Shown here: piece by piece, positions 6,874-14,272 of the stretch
How the letters are laid out: every line of letters starts with the position of its first letter
Numbering within the stretch: the stretch's first letter is position 1
NCBI GenBank assembly: GCA_045577755.1
Contig: JAZNJA010000044.1
Span: forward strand, 1 to 21,326
DNA length: 21,326 bases
From: CAMEON01 sp045577755
GTDB lineage: Bacteria > Bacillota > Clostridia > Oscillospirales > CAG-272
Reading direction: 5' to 3'
Position numbers and translations under genes: made by a program
The notes under the pieces: model-generated
Told to the model about the DNA's origin: nothing
What the model saw: only the letters and a program-made list of their open reading frames with translations
Databases searched by the model: none

Positions 6874-7692
6874 ATGACCTACGTCCTGTTTTTCCTGCAA
6901 GTCCTATGGTATACCCTGGGTGCTGTGGTGATCTGCGGCCTCTGTGTCTCCCTGTGTCGGAAGCTGTTCGTATCCATGATGGGGGGCGGCTTCGGGCGGG
7001 GCATCGTGATGGCCACCTCGGTGGTGGGGACCCCCATCCATGAGTTGGGGCACGCGATCATGTGTATTCTCTTTGGGCATACCATCACCAAAATGTCCCT
7101 GTGGCAGCCCTTTTCGGAGGACGGCAATCTGGGCTATGTCACCCATGCTTACCGCCCCCGCAATCCTTATCACGTTTTGGGAAATCTCTTCATTGGGATC
7201 GGCCCCATTTTCAGCGGCCTGGGCGTGCTGACCCTGGCCCTCATGCTGGGCTTCCCCGATACCTTTACCGCCTACAGTACCACCGCCGCGGCCATGGCCA
7301 ATGGAGGCGAGGGAGGGCTTCCTCTTTTTCTGGAGGGGCTGAAGATGCTGCCCCGTATGGTGGAGGAGGCGGGGAGCGGCGTCGCCGTTCCCGTCTGGGG
7401 ACGGGTGATCGCCGTCCTGGTGATCCTGTCTGTGGCGCAGCACATCAGTCTGTCCCCCGCCGATATCAAGGGCTCCCTCAAGGCCATCCCTCTGTATCTG
7501 GTCCTGGTACTGATCCTGACTCTGGTCTGCGCTCTCATCGGACAGTCCGCCATGGAGGCCGTCACCGCCGCGTTGGCGCGGTTTTCAGCTTATTTATCGG
7601 CCTTGTTCGTCATCGTTCTGGTCTCCTCCCTCCTTCAGCTGGCCGTAGCCCTACCCGTCTGGCTTCTTCGAAAGCTTCTCGGGCGGAGATGA
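6874..7692 (+). CDS. Polytopic membrane protein with HELGH zinc-protease motif (M50-like)
   Basis: A 272-residue hydrophobic protein with about six predicted membrane segments (roughly 7-28, 42-64, 104-125, 180-198, 206-226, 240-262). HELGH lies at residues 56-60 in TSVVGTPIHELGHAIMC, the HExxH zinc signature of site-2-type metalloproteases placed in a membrane segment, as in family M50. The usual second motif (N/DPxG, giving the third zinc ligand) is not evident; GIGPIFSG around residue 110 is the nearest feature. So it may be a divergent protease or an inactive relative. GGGAGGTGAG at 6860-6869 sets the start. The substrate is unknown; a role in membrane or signalling-protein cleavage would be inference. 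It is alone on its transcript, divergent from nnr. Confidence 0.75.
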   Translation: MTYVLFFLQVLWYTLGAVVICGLCVSLCRKLFVSMMGGGFGRGIVMATSVVGTPIHELGHAIMCILFGHTITKMSLWQPFSEDGNLGYVTHAYRPRNPYHVLGNLFIGIGPIFSGLGVLTLALMLGFPDTFTAYSTTAAAMANGGEGGLPLFLEGLKMLPRMVEEAGSGVAVPVWGRVIAVLVILSVAQHISLSPADIKGSLKAIPLYLVLVLILTLVCALIGQSAMEAVTAALARFSAYLSALFVIVLVSSLLQLAVALPVWLLRKLLGRR

Positions 7693-7702
7693 TCACCCGG
7701 AC

Positions 7703-7748
7703 GCGGGGAAATTATGGACGAAATGTAAAAAACAAGAAAATTCCCCGC
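7703..7748. repeat. Inverted repeat between the M50-like gene and trxA
   Basis: GCGGGGAA at 7703-7710 is the exact inverse of TTCCCCGC at 7741-7748, with a 30-nt AT-rich centre. There is no T-run after either arm, so it is not a standard terminator. It ends just before the trxA promoter and could be an operator or a leftover of transcription termination. Confidence 0.45.
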
Positions 7749-7773
7749 ATTTGTAGACGGAATCTCGGTTTTA

Positions 7774-7782
7774 TGGTATAAT
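7774..7782 (+). promoter_or_regulatory. Extended -10 promoter of trxA
   Basis: TGG followed by TATAAT (7777-7782) is an extended -10 box. The -35 region (TTGTAG at 7751-7756) is weak and 20 nt away. The transcript leader (about 7789-7874) includes a hairpin, CGGAGC/GCTCCG at 7832-7837 and 7842-7847. Confidence 0.65.
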
Positions 7783-7874
7783 AAGAGGGAAGCTGCCCGA
7801 TTCCCCGACGGGATGGGGCGGTGCCCATACGCGGAGCGCCCGCTCCGTGACATCTCACAGAAAGGAGCCCACAA

Positions 7875-8183
7875 ATGTCTCTGATCCATGTAACCAAGGA
7901 AAATTTCGCCGAGGTCAAGGCTTCCGAAAAGCCCGTGCTTCTGGATTTCTTCGCCACCTGGTGCGGCCCCTGCCGCATGATCGCTCCCCTGATCGAGCAG
8001 ATCGCTGAGGAGCATCCCGAGTTCGTTGTCGCTAAGATCGACGTGGACGAGGAGCCCGAGCTGGCTCAGGCCTTCGGCATTCAGAGCATCCCCACCCTGG
8101 TGGTGCTGAAGAACGGCGAGGTCGCTGAGACCGCTGTCGGCGCCCGCCCTAAGGATGCCATCGTGGCTATGCTGACACGCTGA
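7875..8183 (+). CDS. trxA: Thioredoxin
   Basis: A 102-residue thioredoxin of normal size. The active site WCGPCR has its redox cysteines at 30 and 33, in VLLDFFATWCGPCRMIAP. The cis-proline is in SIPTLVV (Pro73) and the C-terminal helix is present. It reduces protein disulfides using electrons from thioredoxin reductase, which is not in this window. AAAGGAG at 7861-7867 sets the start. It is monocistronic: its own promoter lies upstream and a terminator downstream at 8241. Confidence 0.97.
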   Translation: MSLIHVTKENFAEVKASEKPVLLDFFATWCGPCRMIAPLIEQIAEEHPEFVVAKIDVDEEPELAQAFGIQSIPTLVVLKNGEVAETAVGARPKDAIVAMLTR

Positions 8184-8240
8184 GAATCAGCCGCTGACAG
8201 CCGCAAGCGATCCGGACGGATGCTCCGAAAGGGACCCCCA

Positions 8241-8263
8241 AGCCCGCCCAATGGCGGGCTTTT
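8241..8263 (+). terminator. Intrinsic terminator after trxA
   Basis: AGCCCGCC (8241-8248), loop CAAT, GGCGGGCT (8253-8260), then TTT and a further T-rich stretch. Confidence 0.85.
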
Positions 8264-8336
8264 GCGTTTTGTTGGGCTGTCGGACAGGCTTTTTTCGAAA
8301 AACCGTCGGTCTGTTCATAATCGTATCATAATTTTG

Positions 8337-8345
8337 TGTTATAAT
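8337..8345 (+). promoter_or_regulatory. Extended -10 promoter of proC
   Basis: TGT directly before TATAAT (8340-8345). No good -35 box is visible at the normal distance. Transcription should begin near 8352, leaving a leader of about 38 nt to the ATG at 8390. Confidence 0.6.
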
Positions 8346-8389
8346 ACAGTATTAAACGTTTGATTCCCGAGAAAGTGAGGCCTTCCCCC

Positions 8390-9196
8390 ATGCGTACCAT
8401 CGCGTTTATCGGTGTCGGTAATATGGCCGGCGCCATTATCCAGGGTATGCTCCGCAGCGGCGCTGTGGACTACTCCCATCTCATTCTGGCGGATGCTATT
8501 CCCGAAAAATGCGCTCCCTATGCCGAGCGGGGCGCCACTGTGGCCGCCTCCGTGGCGGATGCTGCCAAGGGCGCGGATTGCGTAGTGCTGGCGGTCAAGC
8601 CCCAGAACTTTCCCGAGATCCTGCCCCTTTTGGCCGGGGTGGAGGGTATGGCGGACAAGCTGACCGTCACCATCGCCGCGGGGATCACCTCGGATTCGGT
8701 GCGTTCCGCTCTGGGGGGGGCTCCCGTGGTGCGGGTTCTGCCGAACACCCCCATGCTCATCGGACAGGGCGTTTCGGTGGTCTGCCGAGCTCCTTCTGTC
8801 AAGGAGGAGGATTTCGCCTTTGTCCTCGCCATGTTCGAGGCCTCGGGACGGGTGGAGATCATCGACGAGGAGGAAATGAACCGCATGATCTCAGTGACGT
8901 CCTCCTCTCCCGCCTACGTTTTCGCCTTTATTGAGGCCATCTGCGAGGGTGCCCGCGCCCAGGGGCTGGACGGCGACCGACTCCTGGAGGCGGTTTGCGA
9001 CGTGGTCATGGGCTCGGCGGCTCTGCTCAAGGAAGGCGGTCTGTCCCCCGCCGAGCAGATCAAGCGGGTAACCTCTAAGGGAGGCACCACCGAGCGGGCT
9101 ATGGCGGTACTGGCCAATCGGGACATGATGGGAATGGTGAGAGAGGCTATGGAGGCCTGCACCGCCCGCGCCGACGAGCTGGGAGGCCGTCGGTGA
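8390..9196 (+). CDS. proC: Pyrroline-5-carboxylate reductase
   Basis: A 268-residue enzyme for the last step of proline synthesis: NAD(P)H-dependent reduction of 1-pyrroline-5-carboxylate to L-proline. The Rossmann motif FIGVGNMAGAI is at the N-terminus, followed by AVKPQ and VRVLPNTPMLIGQG. The family signature lies near the C-terminus: SPAYVFAFIEA, then VTSKGGTTERAM. The start is the ATG at 8390 with AGTGAGG at 8374-8380; an in-frame TTG at 8360 would add ten residues before the Rossmann fold and lies only about 8 nt after the inferred transcription start. No proA or proB is adjacent. The next gene starts 44 nt later with no terminator between, so read-through is possible. Confidence 0.96.
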   Translation: MRTIAFIGVGNMAGAIIQGMLRSGAVDYSHLILADAIPEKCAPYAERGATVAASVADAAKGADCVVLAVKPQNFPEILPLLAGVEGMADKLTVTIAAGITSDSVRSALGGAPVVRVLPNTPMLIGQGVSVVCRAPSVKEEDFAFVLAMFEASGRVEIIDEEEMNRMISVTSSSPAYVFAFIEAICEGARAQGLDGDRLLEAVCDVVMGSAALLKEGGLSPAEQIKRVTSKGGTTERAMAVLANRDMMGMVREAMEACTARADELGGRR

Positions 9197-9240
9197 TCCC
9201 CCGACCGCATACTGCATTCTGATTGAAATGGAGAATTACC

Positions 9241-10203
9241 GTGGGTACCAACAAGCGTAAATTCAAGCTCCTCGACCCTATGCGGGATGGAAAGGGCGTG
9301 GAAAAGGGGGAGGACACTACCCCCACCTTAGGGCGGTTCTTTAAGCTCTGGGGACGAAAATTCTGGAAGCTCATTTCCCTGAACTTCATCATGCTGGTGC
9401 AGATCCTGCCCCTTCTGGGCTGTCTGCTCCTGTATTGGGGCGGCCCCAAGGTGCCGACGCAGTACAGCCCCCTCTACTCTGTTCTGCTGGGCGCCCAGAC
9501 CATTCAGCCCGGCTCCGAGGGCATGACCCTCTTCACAGGCGCGGCGGGTCTCATGCACCAGACCCCTGTCTTCAATTCCTGGGCTCACTGGGTCATGGCG
9601 GCGCTGATCCTGTTCCACCTGATCACCTACGGGTGGCAGAAGGTGGGTACCACCTACATCCTTCGCGGTCTGGTGCGGGGTGACGGCGTGTTCATGATAT
9701 CGGACTACTTCTACGCCATTCGCCGCAATCGCAAGCAGGGCTTCCTCATGGGTCTTCTGGATTCCGCCGCCCTGTTCGCCCTGGCCTTTGACCTGATCTA
9801 CTTCTGGAACGCCCCTGCCTCGGGCGGCACCGCCTTCATGTTTTGGATGATCATCGTGCTGATCGGTATGTACGGCGTGATGCGCTTCTATACCTACCTC
9901 ATGCTGGTGACCTTCGACATGAAGTTTACCAAGATCCTCAAGAACGCCCTGATCTTCTCCCTTCTGGGCTTCAAGCGCAACGTTATGGCGGTGCTGGGGA
10001 TCCTGACCCTGACGGCCGCCTTCGGCGCGTTGATCTTTTTCTTCGCCGCCGCGGTGCCCGCGTTCATCATTCTGCCCTTCCTCTGCCTGCTGGGCTTCAG
10101 CGGCTTCATGTACACCTTCGCCGCCTACCCCAACATCCAACGCTATATGATCGATCCCATTGCCAAGCCCGCCCTCGCTCCCGCGGAGGACGCGCATGAG
10201 TAA
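9241..10203 (+). CDS. YesL/DUF624-family membrane protein
   Basis: A 320-residue protein matching the YesL (DUF624) family. After a basic N-terminus comes LGRFFKLWGRKFWKLISLN, leading into the first membrane segment. The family core follows: TTYILRGLVRGDGVFMISDY, then FYAIRRNRKQGF. Five or six hydrophobic segments are visible, at about residues 45-65, 120-140, 170-195, 200-222, 245-272 and 275-300. YesL-type proteins often sit near carbohydrate-uptake genes; their role is not established. The GTG at 9241 is the likely start, preceded by GGAGA at 9230-9234; the upstream TTG at 9223 has no ribosome site. The 3' end overlaps the following lipoprotein gene by 8 nt, so the two are probably made together. 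Confidence 0.82.
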   Translation: MGTNKRKFKLLDPMRDGKGVEKGEDTTPTLGRFFKLWGRKFWKLISLNFIMLVQILPLLGCLLLYWGGPKVPTQYSPLYSVLLGAQTIQPGSEGMTLFTGAAGLMHQTPVFNSWAHWVMAALILFHLITYGWQKVGTTYILRGLVRGDGVFMISDYFYAIRRNRKQGFLMGLLDSAALFALAFDLIYFWNAPASGGTAFMFWMIIVLIGMYGVMRFYTYLMLVTFDMKFTKILKNALIFSLLGFKRNVMAVLGILTLTAAFGALIFFFAAAVPAFIILPFLCLLGFSGFMYTFAAYPNIQRYMIDPIAKPALAPAEDAHE

Positions 10204-12061
10204 GCGATACGGGATACAGCGGATCGCCTGCCTTCTTTTGGCCATTGCTCTCCTTTCGGGGGCCGTCGGCCTCCTGACGGGCTGCCGATCCGGGAAAGGG
10301 AACGAGGACTCGCCCGACACCGAGCGGGGGGACGGGGGATCCTCCGTCAGTACCCGACCCGCTCCCGAGGAGGAGTCCCATCCCTCTGCGGAGGTGCCGC
10401 CCTCGGTATTGCCCCGAGCCTTTTTCGCTGAGAGTCTGTCCTTCAATGACCGCCCCCTTTCCGAGGACGGCGAGGAGCTGACCCGGCTTTTGCAGGTGGG
10501 AGAGTATACCGTGACCGTGCCCGAGGGTATGAGGGCGAATTCCCTGACCCTTTCGGGATGGGTGGGCTACGATCGCCCCATCGATTGCTTTGGCTATCGG
10601 TTGGACGGAGAAACCCCTGTTTTCGGGAATTTCGAGCTGGCTACCGAGGAGGCTGTCAAGGAGGCGGGAGGCGAGTACGCCCGTCGCTTCACGGTGACGG
10701 TTCCCCTCTTTGACCTGGATCTGAGACGGCACACCGTGACCTTTCTGGTCCGTTTCAACAACGGTGTCACCCTGGAGCTGTGCCCCCCCGTGACGCTTCG
10801 CTTCCATGACCTGACCACCGACGTGACGGTCCCCTATCACGCCTCCCTGACCCATGTGAACGGCAAGGGCCCCGGCGGCAGTCTCTTCTATACAGGGGCG
10901 GACGCCAGTACCCGGGGAGGTCCTGCCGTCATCGAGGGCCTCGCGGACGGTGTGACCGTCAGCAAACGGGGGATCGTGACGGTCAGCGGGTGGGTTGCCC
11001 TGGAGGGCGGCGTCGCCGGCTATGCCTGGTCAGCCGACGGCGAGACCTGGCACCGCGTCGAGGCTCAAGGCCTCAGCGGTGAGCCCACGGAGGGCGCCTT
11101 CGCGGCGTTGGGCTATGCCGACGCCGAGAAAAACGCCTTGCTGCGGGATATGACACTGGATCTGTCCCTGCTGGGCGGTCATACCGTGGACGTGACCCTG
11201 GGGGCGATCCCCAACCGTGCCGCGGATCGGGTGGTCCCCTTCGCGCGGATCAACGAGCTATGGGTGCCTGACCAGCCCGAGGACCTACATTTCTCCCTGC
11301 TGTCATACGCCGACCTATACGAGCACGGCACCGACCTTCTGGAGACCAGCCTGCAGCATCAACTGAGTATCGCCTACGGCGCAGGGTCTCCCCATGAGGT
11401 AACGCTCAGCGGTGACCGCCTGTGCTATGAGCTGGCGGGTATTCACGCCATCTATACCCCTCCTATGGACGGGCGGTACGCCATCACCGCCGAGATCTCT
11501 TCCATGAGCGGCGCCGCGTTCCTCTTTACAAGGGGCTACTATCGGGTCATTTCCGATTCCCTGCGGGAGCATCAGGACCCCTCGGTCGGTCGATTCCTCA
11601 TCCATAATTTCTATGAGACTGACGGTGCGGGGGCTATGGGCGGCGCGGGGATCTACGCGCAGCTGAGTGACGGTGTGCTGACTCTCATGGTCAAGTACTA
11701 CGATCCCAACAACATTACCCGTGTGGGGAATGCCATCTATCGGATTCCCTGTGAGGGAGAGACGCTGACCATGCTGGATGACGGCTATACCGTGGAGGTG
11801 CTGGTGGACGGTGCGTGCTACGCCACTGTGGTGCCGGAGGGCAGTCAGGTCTACGCCGACGTGACCGAGGCGCTTCCCCGCAACGATTTCGCCAAGACCG
11901 CTACGGTCATCCTCAAGGGTGGTGAGACCCACACCCTGAACAACACCCTGATCGCCGCCACTCTGCAGTCCCAGTGCGGTCTGACGGTGCGCGGGGGGAC
12001 GGTGACCTTCGCCTCCCTGTCCATTCTCCCGCTGACTGAGGCGGAGCGCGGTACCCGTTGA
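10196..12061 (+). CDS. Large secreted lipoprotein with beta-sandwich modules
   Basis: A 621-residue lipoprotein. The signal peptide has KRYGIQR, a hydrophobic core and lipobox LTGC, with Cys30 lipidated. A Gly/Ser/Glu-rich linker (31-70) leads to two similar modules, about 75-210 and 235-370. Both contain an SGWV strand, a DGE turn and a closing pattern of the form F/L-D-L with G/R-HTV. The third region, about 375-610, looks like one large beta-rich domain (YELAGIHAIYTPPMDG, GAGIYAQLSDGVLTLMVKYY) and ends at a hydrophobic SLSILPLTEAE strand. No catalytic motif was recognised; binding of a polysaccharide is a guess. The ATG follows GGAGGA at 10185-10190 and overlaps the YesL-like gene. A terminator lies at 12104. 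Confidence 0.8.
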   Translation: MSKRYGIQRIACLLLAIALLSGAVGLLTGCRSGKGNEDSPDTERGDGGSSVSTRPAPEEESHPSAEVPPSVLPRAFFAESLSFNDRPLSEDGEELTRLLQVGEYTVTVPEGMRANSLTLSGWVGYDRPIDCFGYRLDGETPVFGNFELATEEAVKEAGGEYARRFTVTVPLFDLDLRRHTVTFLVRFNNGVTLELCPPVTLRFHDLTTDVTVPYHASLTHVNGKGPGGSLFYTGADASTRGGPAVIEGLADGVTVSKRGIVTVSGWVALEGGVAGYAWSADGETWHRVEAQGLSGEPTEGAFAALGYADAEKNALLRDMTLDLSLLGGHTVDVTLGAIPNRAADRVVPFARINELWVPDQPEDLHFSLLSYADLYEHGTDLLETSLQHQLSIAYGAGSPHEVTLSGDRLCYELAGIHAIYTPPMDGRYAITAEISSMSGAAFLFTRGYYRVISDSLREHQDPSVGRFLIHNFYETDGAGAMGGAGIYAQLSDGVLTLMVKYYDPNNITRVGNAIYRIPCEGETLTMLDDGYTVEVLVDGACYATVVPEGSQVYADVTEALPRNDFAKTATVILKGGETHTLNNTLIAATLQSQCGLTVRGGTVTFASLSILPLTEAERGTR

Positions 12062-12103
12062 GGATGGAGGGAAGGACGACCCACGGCCCGCAATACGCAA
12101 GAT

Positions 12104-12154
12104 ATGAGATACAGGACGGAGACGCGACGCGTGCCGGTCCGGTATCTCATTTTT
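12104..12154 (+). terminator. Intrinsic terminator after the lipoprotein gene
   Basis: ATGAGATAC (12104-12112) pairs with GTATCTCAT (12142-12150), followed by TTTT. An inner GGAC/GTCC stem (12114-12117, 12137-12140) extends it. The rest of the gap to 12240 shows nothing recognisable. Confidence 0.82.
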
Positions 12155-12240
12155 GCTTCCTGTCGCGGAGACCCTCGGCCTGCCAAAGGAGAGCGCGACT
12201 TTTTGTGGAATATCACAAGGGAGAGATTAGGGCGTTACCC

Positions 12241-12269
12241 TTGACAGAGGAAGAAAAAAGCATTATAAT
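12241..12269 (+). promoter_or_regulatory. Sigma-A promoter of the LRR protein gene
   Basis: TTGACA at 12241-12246, a 17-nt spacer and TATAAT at 12264-12269, all consensus. The leader of about 115 nt can pair GATC..GGTC (12280-12289) with GACC.GATC (12313-12321), but no known riboswitch was recognised in it. Confidence 0.88.
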
Positions 12270-12390
12270 ATTGGTAGGGGATCGCGGTCAGCGCCGTGGG
12301 TATACGCCGCGGGACCGGATCGCCCGTTCTGTGTACGCTCTCAGCGGACCGTGGAAGTAACGTGATTGTTCAGTAAAGGAGGAATCTTGT

Positions 12391-14172
12391 ATGAAATCAT
12401 CCCATCTCACTTTGAACCGTGTGTGTCTCCGTGCACTGTGGATCCTGTGCGCCGCGACCCTGCTGATCCTGGCCGGGGTATTCATGGCGGGCGCGGAGGA
12501 GGCCCCCCTCCCCGAAAGTGAGGGACTGGTATTCCATTCCCGGGGGGACGGCACCTGCTACGTGGAGGCCCTGGGCACCTGTGAGGACAGCCACCTGGTG
12601 ATCCCCCGCCTGTCTCCCGAGGGCGAGCGCGTAGAGGGTGTGTCCTTTTTCTGGCTCTTTGCCACGGCGCAGCATCGCATCACCGGCATGACCTTTCACG
12701 AGAATATCCGCTATATCTGGCCGGGTCTGGACTACGGCATCAATCACACCTTGACCTCCATATCGGTGCATGAGGACAATCCATACTTCTCCTGTGTGGA
12801 CAACTGTGTCGTGGAGACCGCCACGGGAACGCTGGTGCTGGCTTGCCCCGACAGTCCGATCCCCGCGGATGGCCGTGTGACTAAGATTGGTACCCGCGTG
12901 TTTACCGCCTTCGGCCTTACCGAGATCGTCATACCCGAGGGGATCACCGAAATCGGATACGATGCCTTCTCCTTCAACCGATTTACCGAGGTATCCATCC
13001 CCGAGGGGGTGACTACCATCGATATGTACGCCTTCGATTCCTGCCGCCAGCTTCGCGAGGTGATCCTCCCCTCGACCTTGAAGTCGCTGGATCCCGCCGC
13101 CTTCTCGTCGTGTATGTCCTTGAAAACCGTGTACTTCCGCGGTACTCCCGAGGAATGGGCGGCTTTGGGGATCGAATTCTGGTATTTCGGCCCGAATACT
13201 GAGGTGATCTGCCTGGGCAGCTCCACCGAGGTCCACGTTCCCTCGGGAGAGCTTTGGGTCAGCCCTGATGGCGTCCCCGCCGAGGGGATCGTTCACTGCA
13301 ACGACGGACATATCCGCTTCTGCGAGGCGGGAGCTCCCCGGTATGCGGGTCTTGTGGCCGACGGGCAGGGTAAGATCTACTATTTCAACAGCTCCTGTGT
13401 CGCGGTCAAAGGGCGGTACTACATTCCCTCCAAGCACAACGGGCTTCTTCCCATAAGCAGCTACTATTTCGATGAGAACGGCGTGCTGGTGCTGGATACC
13501 GCCAAGAATGGTATCATTACCGATGAGGACGGTCAGGTGCGCTACTATAAGAACGGTATTCCACAGTACGCGGGTCTGGTGCAGGACGGGGAAGGAAACT
13601 ACTACTATTTCTCGGGCAGCACCTACACCGCAGTCAAAAACTGCTCCTACACCATCAGCAAGACCAACGGCCTTCTGGCCTACGGCACCTACGTGTTCGG
13701 CGCGGACGGTAAAATGCAGGGCTTGAACGGCCTTGTGGCCGACGTTGACGGTAATCACCGCTACTACATCAACGGCGAGGCCCAGTATATGGGTCTGGTC
13801 TGTGTCAACGGTGATTTCTACTACGTCAACAGCTCTAAGCTGGCGGTCAAGAACCGCTTCCACCACGTCTCCAAGACCAACGGTCTGCTGGCGGCGGGGG
13901 TCTACTACTTCGGCGCCGACGGTAAGCTGATCAAGGACGTCCAAAAGAGCGGCCTGTCGGTGGACGAGGACGGCGAGACCCGCTACTATGAGAACGGCGT
14001 GGCGGTCTACGCGGGTCTGATCCGGGTGGACGGCTACTACTACTACATCAACAGCTCCTGCCGTGCCGTACGGAATCGCTCCTACACCATCGGCGCGCCC
14101 ATGCTTAACGGTCTGCTCCCCGGTGGGACCTATGTGTTCGATGCTCAGGGGCGCATCGTGTTCGACGCGTAA
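12391..14172 (+). CDS. Secreted BspA-type leucine-rich-repeat protein with four wall-binding-type repeats
   Basis: A 593-residue exported protein. The signal peptide has a hydrophobic core at about 14-33 and probable cleavage after MAGA (35/36). Residues about 85-265 are BspA-type (LRR_5) leucine-rich repeats; units such as LTEIVIPEGITEIGYDAF and FTEVSIPEGVTTIDMYAF are clear. Residues 298-593 are four tandem repeats of 73-75 residues, each running from a DG-x-x-RYY-x-NG start through AGLV, YYY, AVKN and TNGLL to a Y-F-x-x-x-G end. Such aromatic repeats occur on surface proteins of gut Clostridia and may bind wall or glycan polymers. BspA proteins often mediate adhesion; that role is inferred. 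There is no C-terminal membrane anchor, so the repeats are the likely retention device. AAAGGAGG at 12375-12382 sets the start. Confidence 0.88.
   Translation: MKSSHLTLNRVCLRALWILCAATLLILAGVFMAGAEEAPLPESEGLVFHSRGDGTCYVEALGTCEDSHLVIPRLSPEGERVEGVSFFWLFATAQHRITGMTFHENIRYIWPGLDYGINHTLTSISVHEDNPYFSCVDNCVVETATGTLVLACPDSPIPADGRVTKIGTRVFTAFGLTEIVIPEGITEIGYDAFSFNRFTEVSIPEGVTTIDMYAFDSCRQLREVILPSTLKSLDPAAFSSCMSLKTVYFRGTPEEWAALGIEFWYFGPNTEVICLGSSTEVHVPSGELWVSPDGVPAEGIVHCNDGHIRFCEAGAPRYAGLVADGQGKIYYFNSSCVAVKGRYYIPSKHNGLLPISSYYFDENGVLVLDTAKNGIITDEDGQVRYYKNGIPQYAGLVQDGEGNYYYFSGSTYTAVKNCSYTISKTNGLLAYGTYVFGADGKMQGLNGLVADVDGNHRYYINGEAQYMGLVCVNGDFYYVNSSKLAVKNRFHHVSKTNGLLAAGVYYFGADGKLIKDVQKSGLSVDEDGETRYYENGVAVYAGLIRVDGYYYYINSSCRAVRNRSYTIGAPMLNGLLPGGTYVFDAQGRIVFDA
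13282..14169 (+). repeat. Four tandem coding repeats of about 222 nt
   Basis: Units begin near 13282, 13507, 13726 and 13948 and encode residues 298-372, 373-445, 446-519 and 520-593. The first is the most divergent; units 2-4 share the longest runs (SKTNGLL, FGADGK). Confidence 0.85.
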
Positions 14173-14223
14173 GCGCTCTTCCGCGGGGCAAGGCCTTTCC
14201 CGAAGGCTCCCGCGAAGCATGGA

Positions 14224-14253
14224 AAAAGCCCGAGGCATCTGCCTCGGGCTTTT
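14224..14253. terminator. Bidirectional terminator between the LRR gene and the methyltransferase gene
   Basis: AAAAGCCCGAGGC (14224-14236), loop ATCT, GCCTCGGGCTTTT (14241-14253). It is symmetric with a T-run on both strands, as expected between two convergent genes. Confidence 0.92.
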
Positions 14254-14272
14254 CGATTGTGTGGAGAGGGGG

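Noticed and set aside
8360..8389. TTG start ten codons upstream for proC
   Set aside because: The Rossmann motif begins directly after the ATG at 8390, which has AGTGAGG in front; the TTG has no site and is only about 8 nt from the inferred transcription start.
12276..12390. Possible riboswitch in the leader of the LRR gene
   Set aside because: Partial pairing can be drawn but no conserved aptamer motif was recognised and no terminator or sequestering stem is present.
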